Below are positions 32,001 to 44,000 of a stretch of DNA of 64,000 nucleotides, piece by piece; the first letter of the stretch is position 1, and each line of letters opens with the position of its first letter. Location of the stretch: the NCBI RefSeq assembly GCF_005863245.1, contig NZ_VBUT01000009.1:124001-188000 (forward strand), written 5' to 3'. Source of the DNA: Nocardia cyriacigeorgica (GTDB lineage Bacteria > Actinomycetota > Actinomycetes > Mycobacteriales > Mycobacteriaceae). The notes beneath the pieces are model-generated. The model saw nothing but the letters and a program-made list of their open reading frames with translations, did not search any database and was not told where the DNA came from. A program made the position numbers and the translations under genes.

Positions 32001-35000
32001 AGCTCCAGGCCATGGTGGCCGACGGTGATTTGGCCGGTGAGCGTGGCCTCCCCACCTGGGACGATCACGAGGTGGTGGACGAGTTCGAGGGTGAGCATGG
32101 CTGCGGCCTGGCGGGCGTCCGCGCGCACGGCCGCGGCGGGGACATCGGCGAACACTTGGTCGATCAGCTCGAGTGTCCGGCCATAGGCTTGTTCCGCATC
32201 GATTCCGGCTGGGAATCGGTGGGCTGCGCGGACAGTTCCGTCGGGTCCGTCGAACGGGTCGTGCGCTTGCGCGGGGAGATCGTTCGTTGCGTGCTGGGCC
32301 GCGGCTGATGTTTCGACAGAAGTGGGGCCGGCGATGCTCAGTTCGGTGCCCGGGGAGGTCGAGGGACGGTAGACGATCTCATAGTGAGTGCTCGGCGCGG
32401 TCCCGAGTCCACGGTCTTCGATAATCGTCAGCGACAGCACGCCCGACCGCGATATCTGCACCGAGAAGGCTCTACCCCGGTGCCATGAGTCGACCGACAT
32501 CTCCACGATCGCCTCCGCCAACCCGGCGAGCTGCCCGATCTCGTTGTCGGTGCCAAAACCGTGCTCGCGCATGAAGTCCCGCACCATGGCCCCGGCGTCA
32601 CCCACTGCCGCCCGACTCCGGAGGATGTCCATCTGCCGGTAGTGGACATCCTCGTCGACCTGGAAGAAGTACGGTGCGAAACGCGCCTCCCAGTCCGCGG
32701 TGTCGCGTGTATGGCCGACGACATCATCGATGCGCTGGAAATCGGCAACGACGCGGCGCCGATGCTGCGGTATCTCGGCGTGCCAGACACTGGCCATGCT
32801 GTCGAGGGCGCGCGCGACATCGGGCGACAACTTGCTGTACCCCTCGTTCGCGACAACCACTCGCATGCCGTCACCGGGCAGTGGCTGGAAGGACGCGCTG
32901 ATATACGTCTGGTTGGTCCAGCTCAGGGCATCGTCGGCGACGATAGCCAGCGTCGCCGAAACCTCGTCGCGCCGCTCGTCGAGCCACGACGGGGCAGCGG
33001 CGTCGACCGCTTCCCGAATACGCGCGAAGAGGTCGTCGTTGGCATACAGCCACAACGCCTTCGGTTGCGGAGTGCCTTCCGACGCCCGCGGTCCGGGCGC
33101 CTGACCGGATCGGTCGTCAGACGGCGTGTTGGGGTCGCTGCCAGGGGGGTGGTGATAGACGACAGCGGGATCGAGGCCGTCCGGACCCACCATGCGGGTG
33201 GCCATGCTGTTGTGGCGAGGCGGCGCGTCACGGCCGACGAGCCGATGACGTTGTGGGGTGAGCGGGTTGAATTCTGGGCCGGGGTCCTCGTCACGGGGTG
33301 TGTGCTGCTGCCGTGGCATGGGAGCGTCTTCACCTGAGGCGGGCAGCGTCTGTCCGGTGCCATCACCTGCGGGCGCGCCAGGAAGAGTGGGTGAGCCTGG
33401 TCCCGTCGAAAGCTCTGGGCGAGAGGTAGCATCGCCGGCGTCTGGCAAGAGATAGCCGTACTCGAAGATCTGGTCGCCGTCTTCGACGACTCTGGTGGTC
33501 TGCCTGGCGAAACCGCGACCGAGGACGGCTTCGGGTATGCCGGTAACGTTCTCGACCCACAGTCGGCGATTACCACTGGGAGCCAAGAAGATCCCGACAT
33601 CGACGAAATCGAAGCGCGGCGACGGGTGGTGGCCGATTTCGGCACCGCTGTAGCCGGGATTCCATGAGAGACCGGTGACTCCGTCCGAAATCAATGGGAT
33701 GTTCACGAATATGTCGTGATCGGACCGATGCTCGTCCATGGTGGCGTCGACGCGCTGAACATGTGGGGCCGCATCGTCGGTCGGTGAACGCTGATCGTCA
33801 GGTGTTGTCAGATAGGTATTGGCGGCGTCGTAACCGAGCGGGCTGGCCGATACCGCGCCCTTGATCCAGGCGAGCGATTCTCGGACGGTCTCCGGGAAGT
33901 CGATCTGAAAGTGCCTGCGGGCATAGTCGATGGCTTGGTCGCGGCTGTCGAGCATGACAGCTGTTCCGGACAGTTCCGCCAACGCGACTTCGTGCTTCTG
34001 TTCGGTCGGCAGCTGCGCGAATTCCTCGTCGGACATCAATGGGCGGTACTCGAATGTCGCGTCGGCGCTCTGTGCGGAGGCACCGGAATTGTCGCCGCTA
34101 TCGGTGAAACCGTTGCTGCCAGTGGTGTTTCGATCGGCAGATGCCGGCAGCTCACCAAACACACCTGGCCGGTGAGGTTCGGCGGCAAACCATACCGAGG
34201 GATTGGGACGGCCCGACGGCCTCGCGATCGGGCTGCCGGTCCAACCCTCGACGTTCTTGCGTTCCGGAATGTCGAGTATCTCGGACGGGCTCGACATCGG
34301 TGCGGGGCTCGGATAACGTGCGGGTTCGGGTTCGGCTCCCTTGATTTCACGATTGACCCGCGCCCGCGCCTCGGGCGCAGTGCTTGTCTCTGAGTGCCGA
34401 TCGGTCACGATAAGACGTTCGACGGCCTGATTCGCGACTGCGTGCCCGCCGGAGGGCGTCGTTCCATGAAAGTCGAGGGTTTCGAACTGCCTGCCGTGTT
34501 CGGTGGTCAGCGGAGCGACAAACCGATCGGAGTATGTGCCGTCGGATGCGAGGCGCCGACCGATCTCCTCCTGCGCCTGCCGGATCAGCTCACGCGTTCG
34601 GTCGAGGGTCGCTGCGAACTCGAGGGTCGTCGCGTCTGCGACGATCGGATCCGGTAGGTCGATGATGTGCTGGTCGATCCAGTCTTCGCGGTAGCCGGCG
34701 CGGCGGAACGCGTCTCGGATCGGTTCGGCGGCTGTCGCGTAGTGCTGCTCCCCGGTGACCGGATCGACCGTGCGGAAATGCTCCCAGTCCACCTGCGCAT
34801 CGCTGTAGCAAGGGATAATGTAGGCGTCGTCGAGCGAATACGTGTAGCGGGCCTCGCCGTCGGCAGGACGGAACGTGGCATCGCTGGCCAGGTGCCCGCC
34901 GATCGGGTCGGTTGTCTTGACTTCGTTGCGCAGGGGTGTGGCGGCGACGATCGCACCAAGGGGCAGCACGACGATGGCGCCGAGCGGATCTGGAAGTCGC

Positions 35001-38000
35001 GTCTTGTCGCCGAGGGTGTACCGGGTTCCGGCGTAGCCGACGTATTCCTCGAATGTTTCGGTGCCGGTCCAGGTGCCCGGCTTTACGAAGTGAACACCGG
35101 CCGAATGGTCGGCCGTCGTGTTGATCACGTCCTCGTGTGCCCCGGAACGGAGCATCCCATCCGCAGCGATCGCGCGGATGTTCGGTGTGAAGTGCAGGTA
35201 GAGCGTGTCGGCCCGGTCGACGAAGCGCACGAAGTCCGCGCGCCGCCCAGCCATTGCTTCGACGGCTCCGGCGAGCAGGTCAACCGTGGGAACGGGACGG
35301 CCTATGGCTCCGCGTAAGCGTGCCGAGGCCTCGGCGAACCCAGCGATATGGGCGGCCTCTTCATCCCCGAAGACGAATCCGCGCACAGAAGTCTCGGCAT
35401 AGTTGCGAACGACGACCTTTTCGGTGTTCGCCACGGCTTCGTCGACGAGCCCGCCGATATTCCGGCGGTGCACTCCGCCCGCGACATCATCGACGACCTC
35501 GACGCGATCACGTATGCCGCGAATGAGGACCGATAACAAAGGATCTATGGTCTCCGCCGGAATTGCGCGCCACGCGGTCGCAAGGCGTTCACGGGTGGGT
35601 CCTGCCTCGGAGCGCACGCCGTCGATAGCGGCTATCAGGTCGGGCACCTTGGGCGCCAACCGTGCGACCCGCAGATTCCTTGCCAAGGAATCGCCCTGAT
35701 CCTGGGCTGCGCGCCGCAAGGCATCGACGGCACTGCTGTGGAAAAGCGACGAATAGCGGGCTTCCGACTCCAGGCCGGCGAGCCGTTCCCGGCCCGCCGC
35801 TTGCAGCGCGGCGACATAGCGATCGGTGGCACGGGGACGAATCGCGGCGAACTTGCCGCGCTCGACCCCAGGCACTATCTCGGCGAGCGCTCGTATCTGG
35901 TCCGCGTTCAGTCGCGGCCGCGCGGTGAGTTCACGCAGTGTGGCGATGGACGAATCGCGTTGGCCTTCAGGAGTCTGCGCGTACGCCGCGAGCCGTTCGT
36001 CCAAGAAGAGGTTCAGCTCGTCGCGTATGCCGATCAGCGCCGCCACGTCGATCGCACCTCGGTTGTCGGCAACCGTTTCGAGCAGGTTCTCCAGTTCCCG
36101 AACCTGATCGGTCAGCTCCGCGACCGTCTCGTTCCGTGCCGCAACCGCTTCCGCCAAGGCTGTCGTATGTTCTGGCGTGAGGGCGAGCTGCTCGGGGGAG
36201 GCGATCGGGTCCGGTACTTCCATTGCGGTCGCCGGTTCATCTTGCGTGGGAGCATCTCGGGTCTGGGGGTGGTCGCCGTCGGTGGGGGCGTCTCGTTTCT
36301 GTGGGTGGTCGCCGTGTTCGGGGGAGTCACGGGTCGCGGGATCATCTGTCGGGGCCCGGTATTCGCTGGTGGACAACGCGCTGACGGCTTCCGCCGGATC
36401 ATCGTCGTCGGAAGCCGTGGGTGGGCCTTTGATTTTGCCGTTACGTGGTGGGGGTGCGTCGGGTTGGTGAGGGTGGCGGTTGGTGAGGTTGAACTGTTCG
36501 TCGCGGGTGAGTTCGGCGATGTGGATCGCGACGATGTCGTCGGGGTAGGGCAGTTCGTATTCTTCGTGAGTGGCGTCGGGTGTGCGGGCGTGTTCGGGGG
36601 TGCGGATGCGGGCACGGGGGATGTGGATGTGGTCGGGGTCGTCGGGGTCGTCGGTGAGGACGCCTTTGGGGCGTTTGATGTTGGTGTCGAAGACGAGGAC
36701 GGCTTTGTTGCCGATGTTGGTGGCGAAGGCGAGGTGCATTCGCCTCCATTTGCCGTAGTCGACGAGGAATACGATGCTGTCCAGGGGGCTGTCGGGGTTG
36801 GTGGGGTTGTTGGGGTTGGCGAGGTGGGCGCGGTTTTCGGGGTCGGCGAGGTATTCGAGTTGGGCTGCGACGGCAGCTTCGGGGCCGGTGTCGAGGGGAA
36901 GTTCGATGAATTGGGTGGCGAAGATTTCGGCGAGGTGTTTCGGGTTTTTGTGGCCTCGTTTGGGTGCCGTACCGTGCAGGAGGCCGATTGCTTTGGTGAC
37001 CTCGGAGACTTGGTCGAAGCAGTCGAGGACCGTGCGCGCTTTATCGCTTCCGAACCGTCGCTTCAGGATCGACCAGGCCGCGATCGCGCCCGTTCCAGCC
37101 GCGATGGTTGTCGCCGCCGGTCCCTGTCCCATGAGTTCGAGGGCCTTCCCCCCGGCAAAGGCGCCTAGCCCGGTTGCCGCACTCATCGTCATGGTGCGGA
37201 CGGCTTGGGCCGTTCCGAATACCCGATCCGGTGTCTTCCGTCGTGTGTAGGTGTTGACGCGTTGCCCGGTGGCGCCGCTGACTGCCCAGCCAATGCTGAA
37301 CGCTGCCGAAGCGATCCACGGGTCGGAGGTACTCGCCACCACACCGGCTGTCCCCGCCATAGCGGTTGTTCTGGCGACGATCAGCGATTTTATTCGAGCT
37401 CTATTGAGCCACTGTGTTGGTATGAATGAACCGGCAATCGTTCCGGTGGGGACAAGGACACCGACGAGTCCCTGCATTTCGGGTGACAAGCCGGAGTTGA
37501 CAATTGTCGATGTGAATTGGATACCCTGCGCACCGAAAAGTAGGTAATAGAGGCCGTGTGCATTATTGATGCTTCGCATCAATGAGTGATCGTAAATCGT
37601 GTGAAAGGCATCGGTCATCGAGCCACGCAGATTGCTGACGAAGGAGTCTTTCTGGCCCGTGCTGCCGGAGTGCTTCTCGTCCGTTCCGGTCGGGATATCT
37701 GGGATCCCTGACATCGTCGCCGCATTGACGATGTTCGTCCCGAGATTGAAAAGGGGCGCCAACCACGGGCCGACGGCTACCACCGTCGGCGCGAGCAGTC
37801 GTGAGAGTACCGAAGGCCCGTGCGCGCTGAGCGTGTAGAAGCGAGTCAGCCCGTCTTGCGCATTGTCGGCCATGACGTTGAGAACCTTGGCCGAACTGCT
37901 GGCATAGAGGTTGGAAAATCCTACTTCTAGGAACGTTGATCCGATGAGTATGGGAACGGTGTAGGGCGTGCCGCTGGCAAGAGCGATCGTTGCGGCGGCT

Positions 38001-41000
38001 GCCGTGCCGGCTCCACCGAGCGCACTGAACCACATGATCTTTTTCGGGTAGCGATCGCCCAGGTACCCCGAGATCGGTGACAGCACAAATCTCGGGATGC
38101 CGGTGATTGCGGTGACCGCACCCGCCACGCCGGGCCCCGCCTCCTCCATCAACCAGAGGTTCAGTGTCGCTCCCGCCACCGCGGCGCCGGTGGTATTGAG
38201 CATCTCGGAGCCGAGGCGAATACCGACATTTCGGTCGGCGCGAATCAGCTCCGGCAGCGAGGTGGGCCGTGTGTCGGCCGCAGGCGGCTCGGCGCTGGAA
38301 GTTGATGCCGGAGTTGAGGACTCACCAGCATCTGGCGCGTTTACCGGCGGCGCGGGCTCCTGCGGTCCGGACGCCGGCTCTGCCGATAGCTGCGGCTGCG
38401 GGGTCGTGCTCGCCTCTGGCTCAGCGGCCGGCGGGGCAGGGAGAGGCTTCGGCTCCGGTTCGAGCGCGTGGTCATGATCGTCCCCGTCGGGGTTGTACGC
38501 GGTGACACGGCCGGGATCGAAACCTCCCGGGGGATCCATGACGCCGGGGTGGTGCTGTCGCGCATCGGCTCGTCGCTGGGGGACATCGAGGACCTCTGCC
38601 GGCGAACGTGGAACTTCCGGTGCGCGTTGGTCCAGCGCATGGCGGGTCGGCTCTGGATGTACGCCACTGGCGGGTGGCAGTCCGGTCTGGCTGTCCAGCA
38701 CGCCGGCGTCGATGACACCGACCAGGTGATCGGCGGGAACGTAACCCGGCGCTCTCGAAACATCTGTGTGTAACCGGATTTCGCCGACGGGAACATCCAG
38801 CACGATCGCTGTCGAGCCCGGCCCGGTGAAACGCGGGTCACCGTGCGCGTCGAAGCGAATCGGCTGGCCGGGACCGAACAACCGCGCTGTGCCTTGGAGC
38901 GCTCCCTGGTCCACATAGCGGAAGCCGTTGTCGATGATGCCCGGGATAGCCCCGGGGTTCCTGGTGATGTGGACAACGCGGACATGGTCTTCGGGCAGGT
39001 CAGGGAGTGCCTCGACAGACGTTGCGTATCGGTCGAGCTCGCCTGGACGAAGTTGACGCCGTGAGACGGCGGGCAGTGCGGCGGCCGGGTCGCGTGGAGG
39101 TCCGACCGGACCGTCTGACCCCGGAAGTTCCCATGAGCGATCGGAAATCGGCGGCAGGTCGAGCTCGAGGGGCTCCTCACCGCCTATGTCGACCCAGCCG
39201 TCATCCTCGGCCGGCAACAGGCCCGCGGCGGTGAAGAAGTCGCCGATGTCGATGCCCGGCGAACGATTCGGCAGCTGGGTGGGCAGCACGAACTCGCGGG
39301 TGTCCGATCCGGTGTACATCCGGACGGTCAATGCCTCTGCACCGTCGATGATTTCGTATTTTGCGTAGATCAGCGGATCCTGTGCTGTGGCGGCGGCACC
39401 CGCCTGCGCGATGTCCGTGTCGAGTTCGGCGTTCTGCTCGGGCGTCAGATACCTGCGCAGCATCGAATCCCAGACGATGGTGGCGCTGCCGGTTCTGTCC
39501 TGGGCGAGCCGGCGGGGCAGCCAGGTGAGAGCGCTTTCCTGGTCGATCGGCATATCGCCGGCGCGCTGAGCGTCGATGAACGAGGTCTGGATTCGGCGCA
39601 CGGCATCGTTGTCTGTGCCGACAAAGCCCGCGGCGAGGCGGCGCTGATCCTCGACATTGTCGGCCTGTAATGGATCGAGGTCGGCGCCGGCGACTTCGAT
39701 CACTTGCGGCCGTACGTTGAGCAGGTCGCGAATCCGGTCTACCTGATCGGGCTGGGCCGACCAGCGGTCATCGATGACGGTCGCGGCGTCGGGGTTACCG
39801 TATTCGGTACCCGCGAAGCTGTATCGATACAGGTGAGCTCGCGCATCCAGCATTCCGCAAGCGCCGATCGATAACACCCGCAACGGCAGCCCGGTAGCGC
39901 TGGCCGCGAGGATCTCCACCGGCAACAACAATCGTCCTCGAGCCGGATCGTTGATCTGAGTGCCGCGCAGCAGGAACGGCGCCAAATCCGAAGCATTGTC
40001 GAGGATTGCCTGAAGATAGTCCTGCGCCATCGTTTGCAGATCGGCATCGGTGTGCGCCGGTTGCCCGTCCATGACGGTGTGCCATCGCGCCACGTCGGGT
40101 TCCAGACCGGAAAGTGCGCGGTGATGCACGGCCTGGATCAGGCGAAAGACAGGGTGTGACGACGCCTTTCCGCCAGGCGGCGAATGCGGACTCAGAAGTT
40201 CTGCGACGATTCCGCCCGCCGCCGCGTTCGCCGCCATCGCCCGCAACAGGTACATCTCTTGTCGGCGGTGCGCCTTGTTCTCCTCGGACAGCGGGGACAT
40301 CAGAGCGTTGTCCTCTTCGAACCAGGTCAGAGCGCGCTGGATGCCTGCGATGACACTGCGAAGGGCCGGGTCGGAGGGTGCGGGGACCTGAGGCTGCACC
40401 GGCTCTGTCGGTTCGGCCTGCACCGGCTCTGTCGGTTCGGCCTGCGCTGGGGCTGTCGAAGGCGGATTCGCCTGGGAAGCGATGCGTGGGTCGGCGGCGG
40501 ATGGGTGGTGGTCGAGGGCTGGATCGCCCCATTCCCGTCCTCCGGGGTGATGGTGGTTCAGTACGGATGGGTCGAGTCCGAGTGCGCCGGGGACCTCCAG
40601 GTGGCGTTTGCGGGTGCGAGGTTCGCGCGCGAAGGGATCTACGGTGTCGTGGAAGGACACGGTTGGGCCCGGGCTTTGTTTGCCGCCGCCAAGGCCTCGC
40701 TGGGGAGAGTCCGCGTCGGTGCGCATGAATCCCTGCCGAGGGTCGGCGGGCGCCCGTTCGGGTGATGGCGTGGTGGCGTCGACCCAGACGACGACGTTGG
40801 TCGTGTTGTCTGTTTCCCCGGTGGTGTGGGCGTGGTCGTTGACGGCGGCGGCGACGCCCATGTGATCGCCAGGTGACTGTTCGTGCGCCTGCCGGACGAT
40901 GGCAGCGAGTGCCTCCGGCTGGTACGCGCCCTGCCAGACGCCGTCAGTGGCGAGGAAGAGGTAGCCCTTGCCCTGCAAGGTGATCTTCTTGGCGTGAGAC

Positions 41001-44000
41001 AATGCGCCCTCGAGCAGCGGTCTACCCAGTGACCGGCTGGTCTGCCCGGCGAATGAATGCTTGATCGCTTCGCCTTCGGGAACGCCGTCGGCGATCAGCT
41101 TCGGCACGATCGTGTCGTCGACGCTGAGCTTGGCCGGCGGGCCGCCATCCATCGGCAACCAGTACACCCGGGTGTCCCCGGCCCAGTCGAAGGCGAGGTT
41201 GCCGCCTTGCAGCACCGTCAGCGCGATAGTGGAGTCAGGGGAATTCGCCTGGCCCGGAGTTTCGGCCAGGTTTCCCACGGCGGTGCGGGCGGCCGACATT
41301 CCGCGTCGCACCACGCGAATGGGGTCGAACTCTCCGGTCGAGGCGAGCTGGGTCGACGCTTCCGACATGGCGGCGATGGCCGCACGCACGGCGGCCAGCG
41401 CCGCCTGCCCGCCCCGTGCGGAACCGCCGGCACCGTCGGCGACAACGGCGAGGTGAATTGGTTCCTCGCCCTCCAGGTTCACAGTCAGGAGGTCGAAGGC
41501 GTCCTCATTGTTGGAGCGACCACCCCGTTCGGCCCCCACACCGATATCGCTGACGCCCGCCATCGGGCCCTCCGCTTTAGCGGAATGTGCGGGCGGAGTC
41601 GAGGGTTCATCGGGAGATGCGGTGTCGACCGGCGCCGGAGCAGGACTCGGCTCGGTGCCAGCGGCGGATACCGTGCGCTGGAGATCGGCGACAACTTGCT
41701 CGAGGGCTGCGTGGAACCGCTTGTTCTGCATGAGAGACGCGTCGGCGAAGTTCCGCATGGACAGTGGATAGGTGAACTTCTCCGGCTTGTTGGAGAGGCC
41801 GGCGATATCTCTGTACAGCCTATGGATTGTTTGCGCCGCGTCGTTCAACGATGGCAGGTGCGGGGCGCGATGCGCGGCTGCCGCGAACGCGCGATCCAGT
41901 CGTCGCGACAGGTCGAAGGCGACATCGTGCTGCAAGGTTCGGGTCAGGTAGTACGTCGCCAGCGTGAGGAGGTCGGGCAGTGCAGATCTTTCGACCACAT
42001 CCTCGGCTCCGTCCTGCACCCATCCGAGGGCCCTGATGGCCCGGCCGACGTCCGGGTCGAAGCCGTTCGCCGACTTGGAGACGAGGTACTGGTCGAGGTA
42101 CATCGTCCAGTCGGTTCCCTCGGACGTTCTCATATCGAAATGTCGGTCGAGTCTGTGGATCTGGTCGAGAGCCTTGATGAGTGATTTGCTGTGCGCCGAC
42201 GTAGGTGACGTGTTCGGCGGATGCGGAAATCGGCTCGGCCGTGGCGTGGAGCGTGCGGCCTTCGTCATGGACTCGACGGTGCGCCCGAGATGCATCGGGA
42301 TGGAATCGAGGAAACTCAACTCTGCGATCGGCGTCGCAAGCCGCTCGGGTTTCATCGATGGACCGAGCGGAAGCGCCCCTGCGATGCTGAACAGTACATT
42401 TGCTGCCGAATGCAAGGCCTCGGCTTCTGGGATGCGGTCTGTCAGATCCTGTGCAACCCGGAAAAGCGTTGGGTAGTCGCTGATCTCCCCGGAATATGTT
42501 GCCGCCTCGAAATGGTGGATCTGTTCCCACAGCACCGAATTCAGCAAACGCGCCGTGCCGACCGTCAGGAGGACAGGCGGCTGCTCGCCACGCTGGAATG
42601 AATCGATCTGCGTTGATATCTCGGCTGTCAGGTCGCCGATGAGCTGCAGTCTTTCTGCGCTGGAAAGATGTGCGGCCCAATCGAGCAGCTCTTGATGGGA
42701 GGCATCGAGGGAATGCGGAAATGCTCGTGAAATTGTGGTCGGCGCCGAAGCCGGGTTCACGTCCACCACCGCCCACGGGTTCCCGGTCCGGGGGCTGGGT
42801 AAGGCTCCTGGATCAGCCTCGGCCGGCGCGGACTGCCGCAGTTCTGGTGGCAGCGCCGGAACTATCACGGTCGGCGGTGAGAGGGCGGTGGGCTCGCGGC
42901 TGACCGGAGTTCCTTGACCCGGTACTTGCGTCGCTTCCAGTCTCCACTGTCGGTCGCCGAGGTCCTGCGTTTTGTCGACCCGGATCCACAGTCCATTCGT
43001 CAGCAACAGATGCGGAAGGATCGCCGGAGCAGAGGGCAAGACGAACAGCGGGAACATCGGGGTATCAGGGGAAAGGGTCAGCGTGACCTCGATTCCCGAT
43101 CCCAGCACCGGCGGGAGCACGCCCATTATCGCCACTTTGAACTCGGGCACATGGAGGATACGGCCAGTTGGGCTCTCGGACATGTCCAGCTCAGCGGAGG
43201 AGAGGCCGATACTCACCGTCATCGGCTCCGGCGATGGTCGACGCGCGAGTGCGTGCTGGAGGACTTCGACCGTCCGAGCCATTTCCGGGGTGAATTCGCG
43301 TTCTCCCCGCAGGGCACTCTCCAGCGCTCGGACGGATTCGTTTCTCGAGGAGTCGCCGGTGTACGGCCGGAGCGTTTCGATTTCTTCATCGGTCAGCTGC
43401 GGCGCGATCTCATCCCAGACCTCGCGCCCGTATTGCAGTCTGGCGGCCCAATCAGTCGAGCCTTTCTTGGAATAGAACAGTGCCGTCGCCGGCTGGGCCG
43501 AGCCGGATGTGATCCGCAGGTTTCCGTGTAGCTGGTCGATGCGATGCTCGATCGCCTGACGTTCGGCCCCGGCGGCCGGGTGTCGCGCCTCGACCGCGTG
43601 GAACAGATGTGACAGCAGCCGGAAACGATGCGGGTCGGCGTCGGCAGGGCGCCTGAGGTGGTACAGAAACTCGTCGAGCAGCTCACGGACCTCGGTGAGT
43701 CGTCGATGTGCCGCATCGGTGCTACTCGGAATGATGCCGCTGCGCGCGAACTCGAGGGATATCCCATTGCGTGCGGAGCGGATTCGCTGCTCATCCAAGA
43801 CCTCCAACAGACCCGCCACCACCGGGTCGACGGAGGTCTTGTGGGCGTGACTGCTGCGGTCGCCCGTGGGGTTGAAGGCGGTGACCTGGCCGGGGCCGGA
43901 GGAGGGTGGATCCATCACGCCGGGGTGCTTCGTGCCGCTGTCCGTGCGATGCCTGGGTGCGTCCAGAACATCCGACGGGGCCTGAGGCACATGCGACGGG

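Noticed and set aside
35738..37168. 476-aa plus-strand frame with Gly/Val-rich low complexity
   Set aside because: Antisense of the Tox-PL-like and helical region of the giant.
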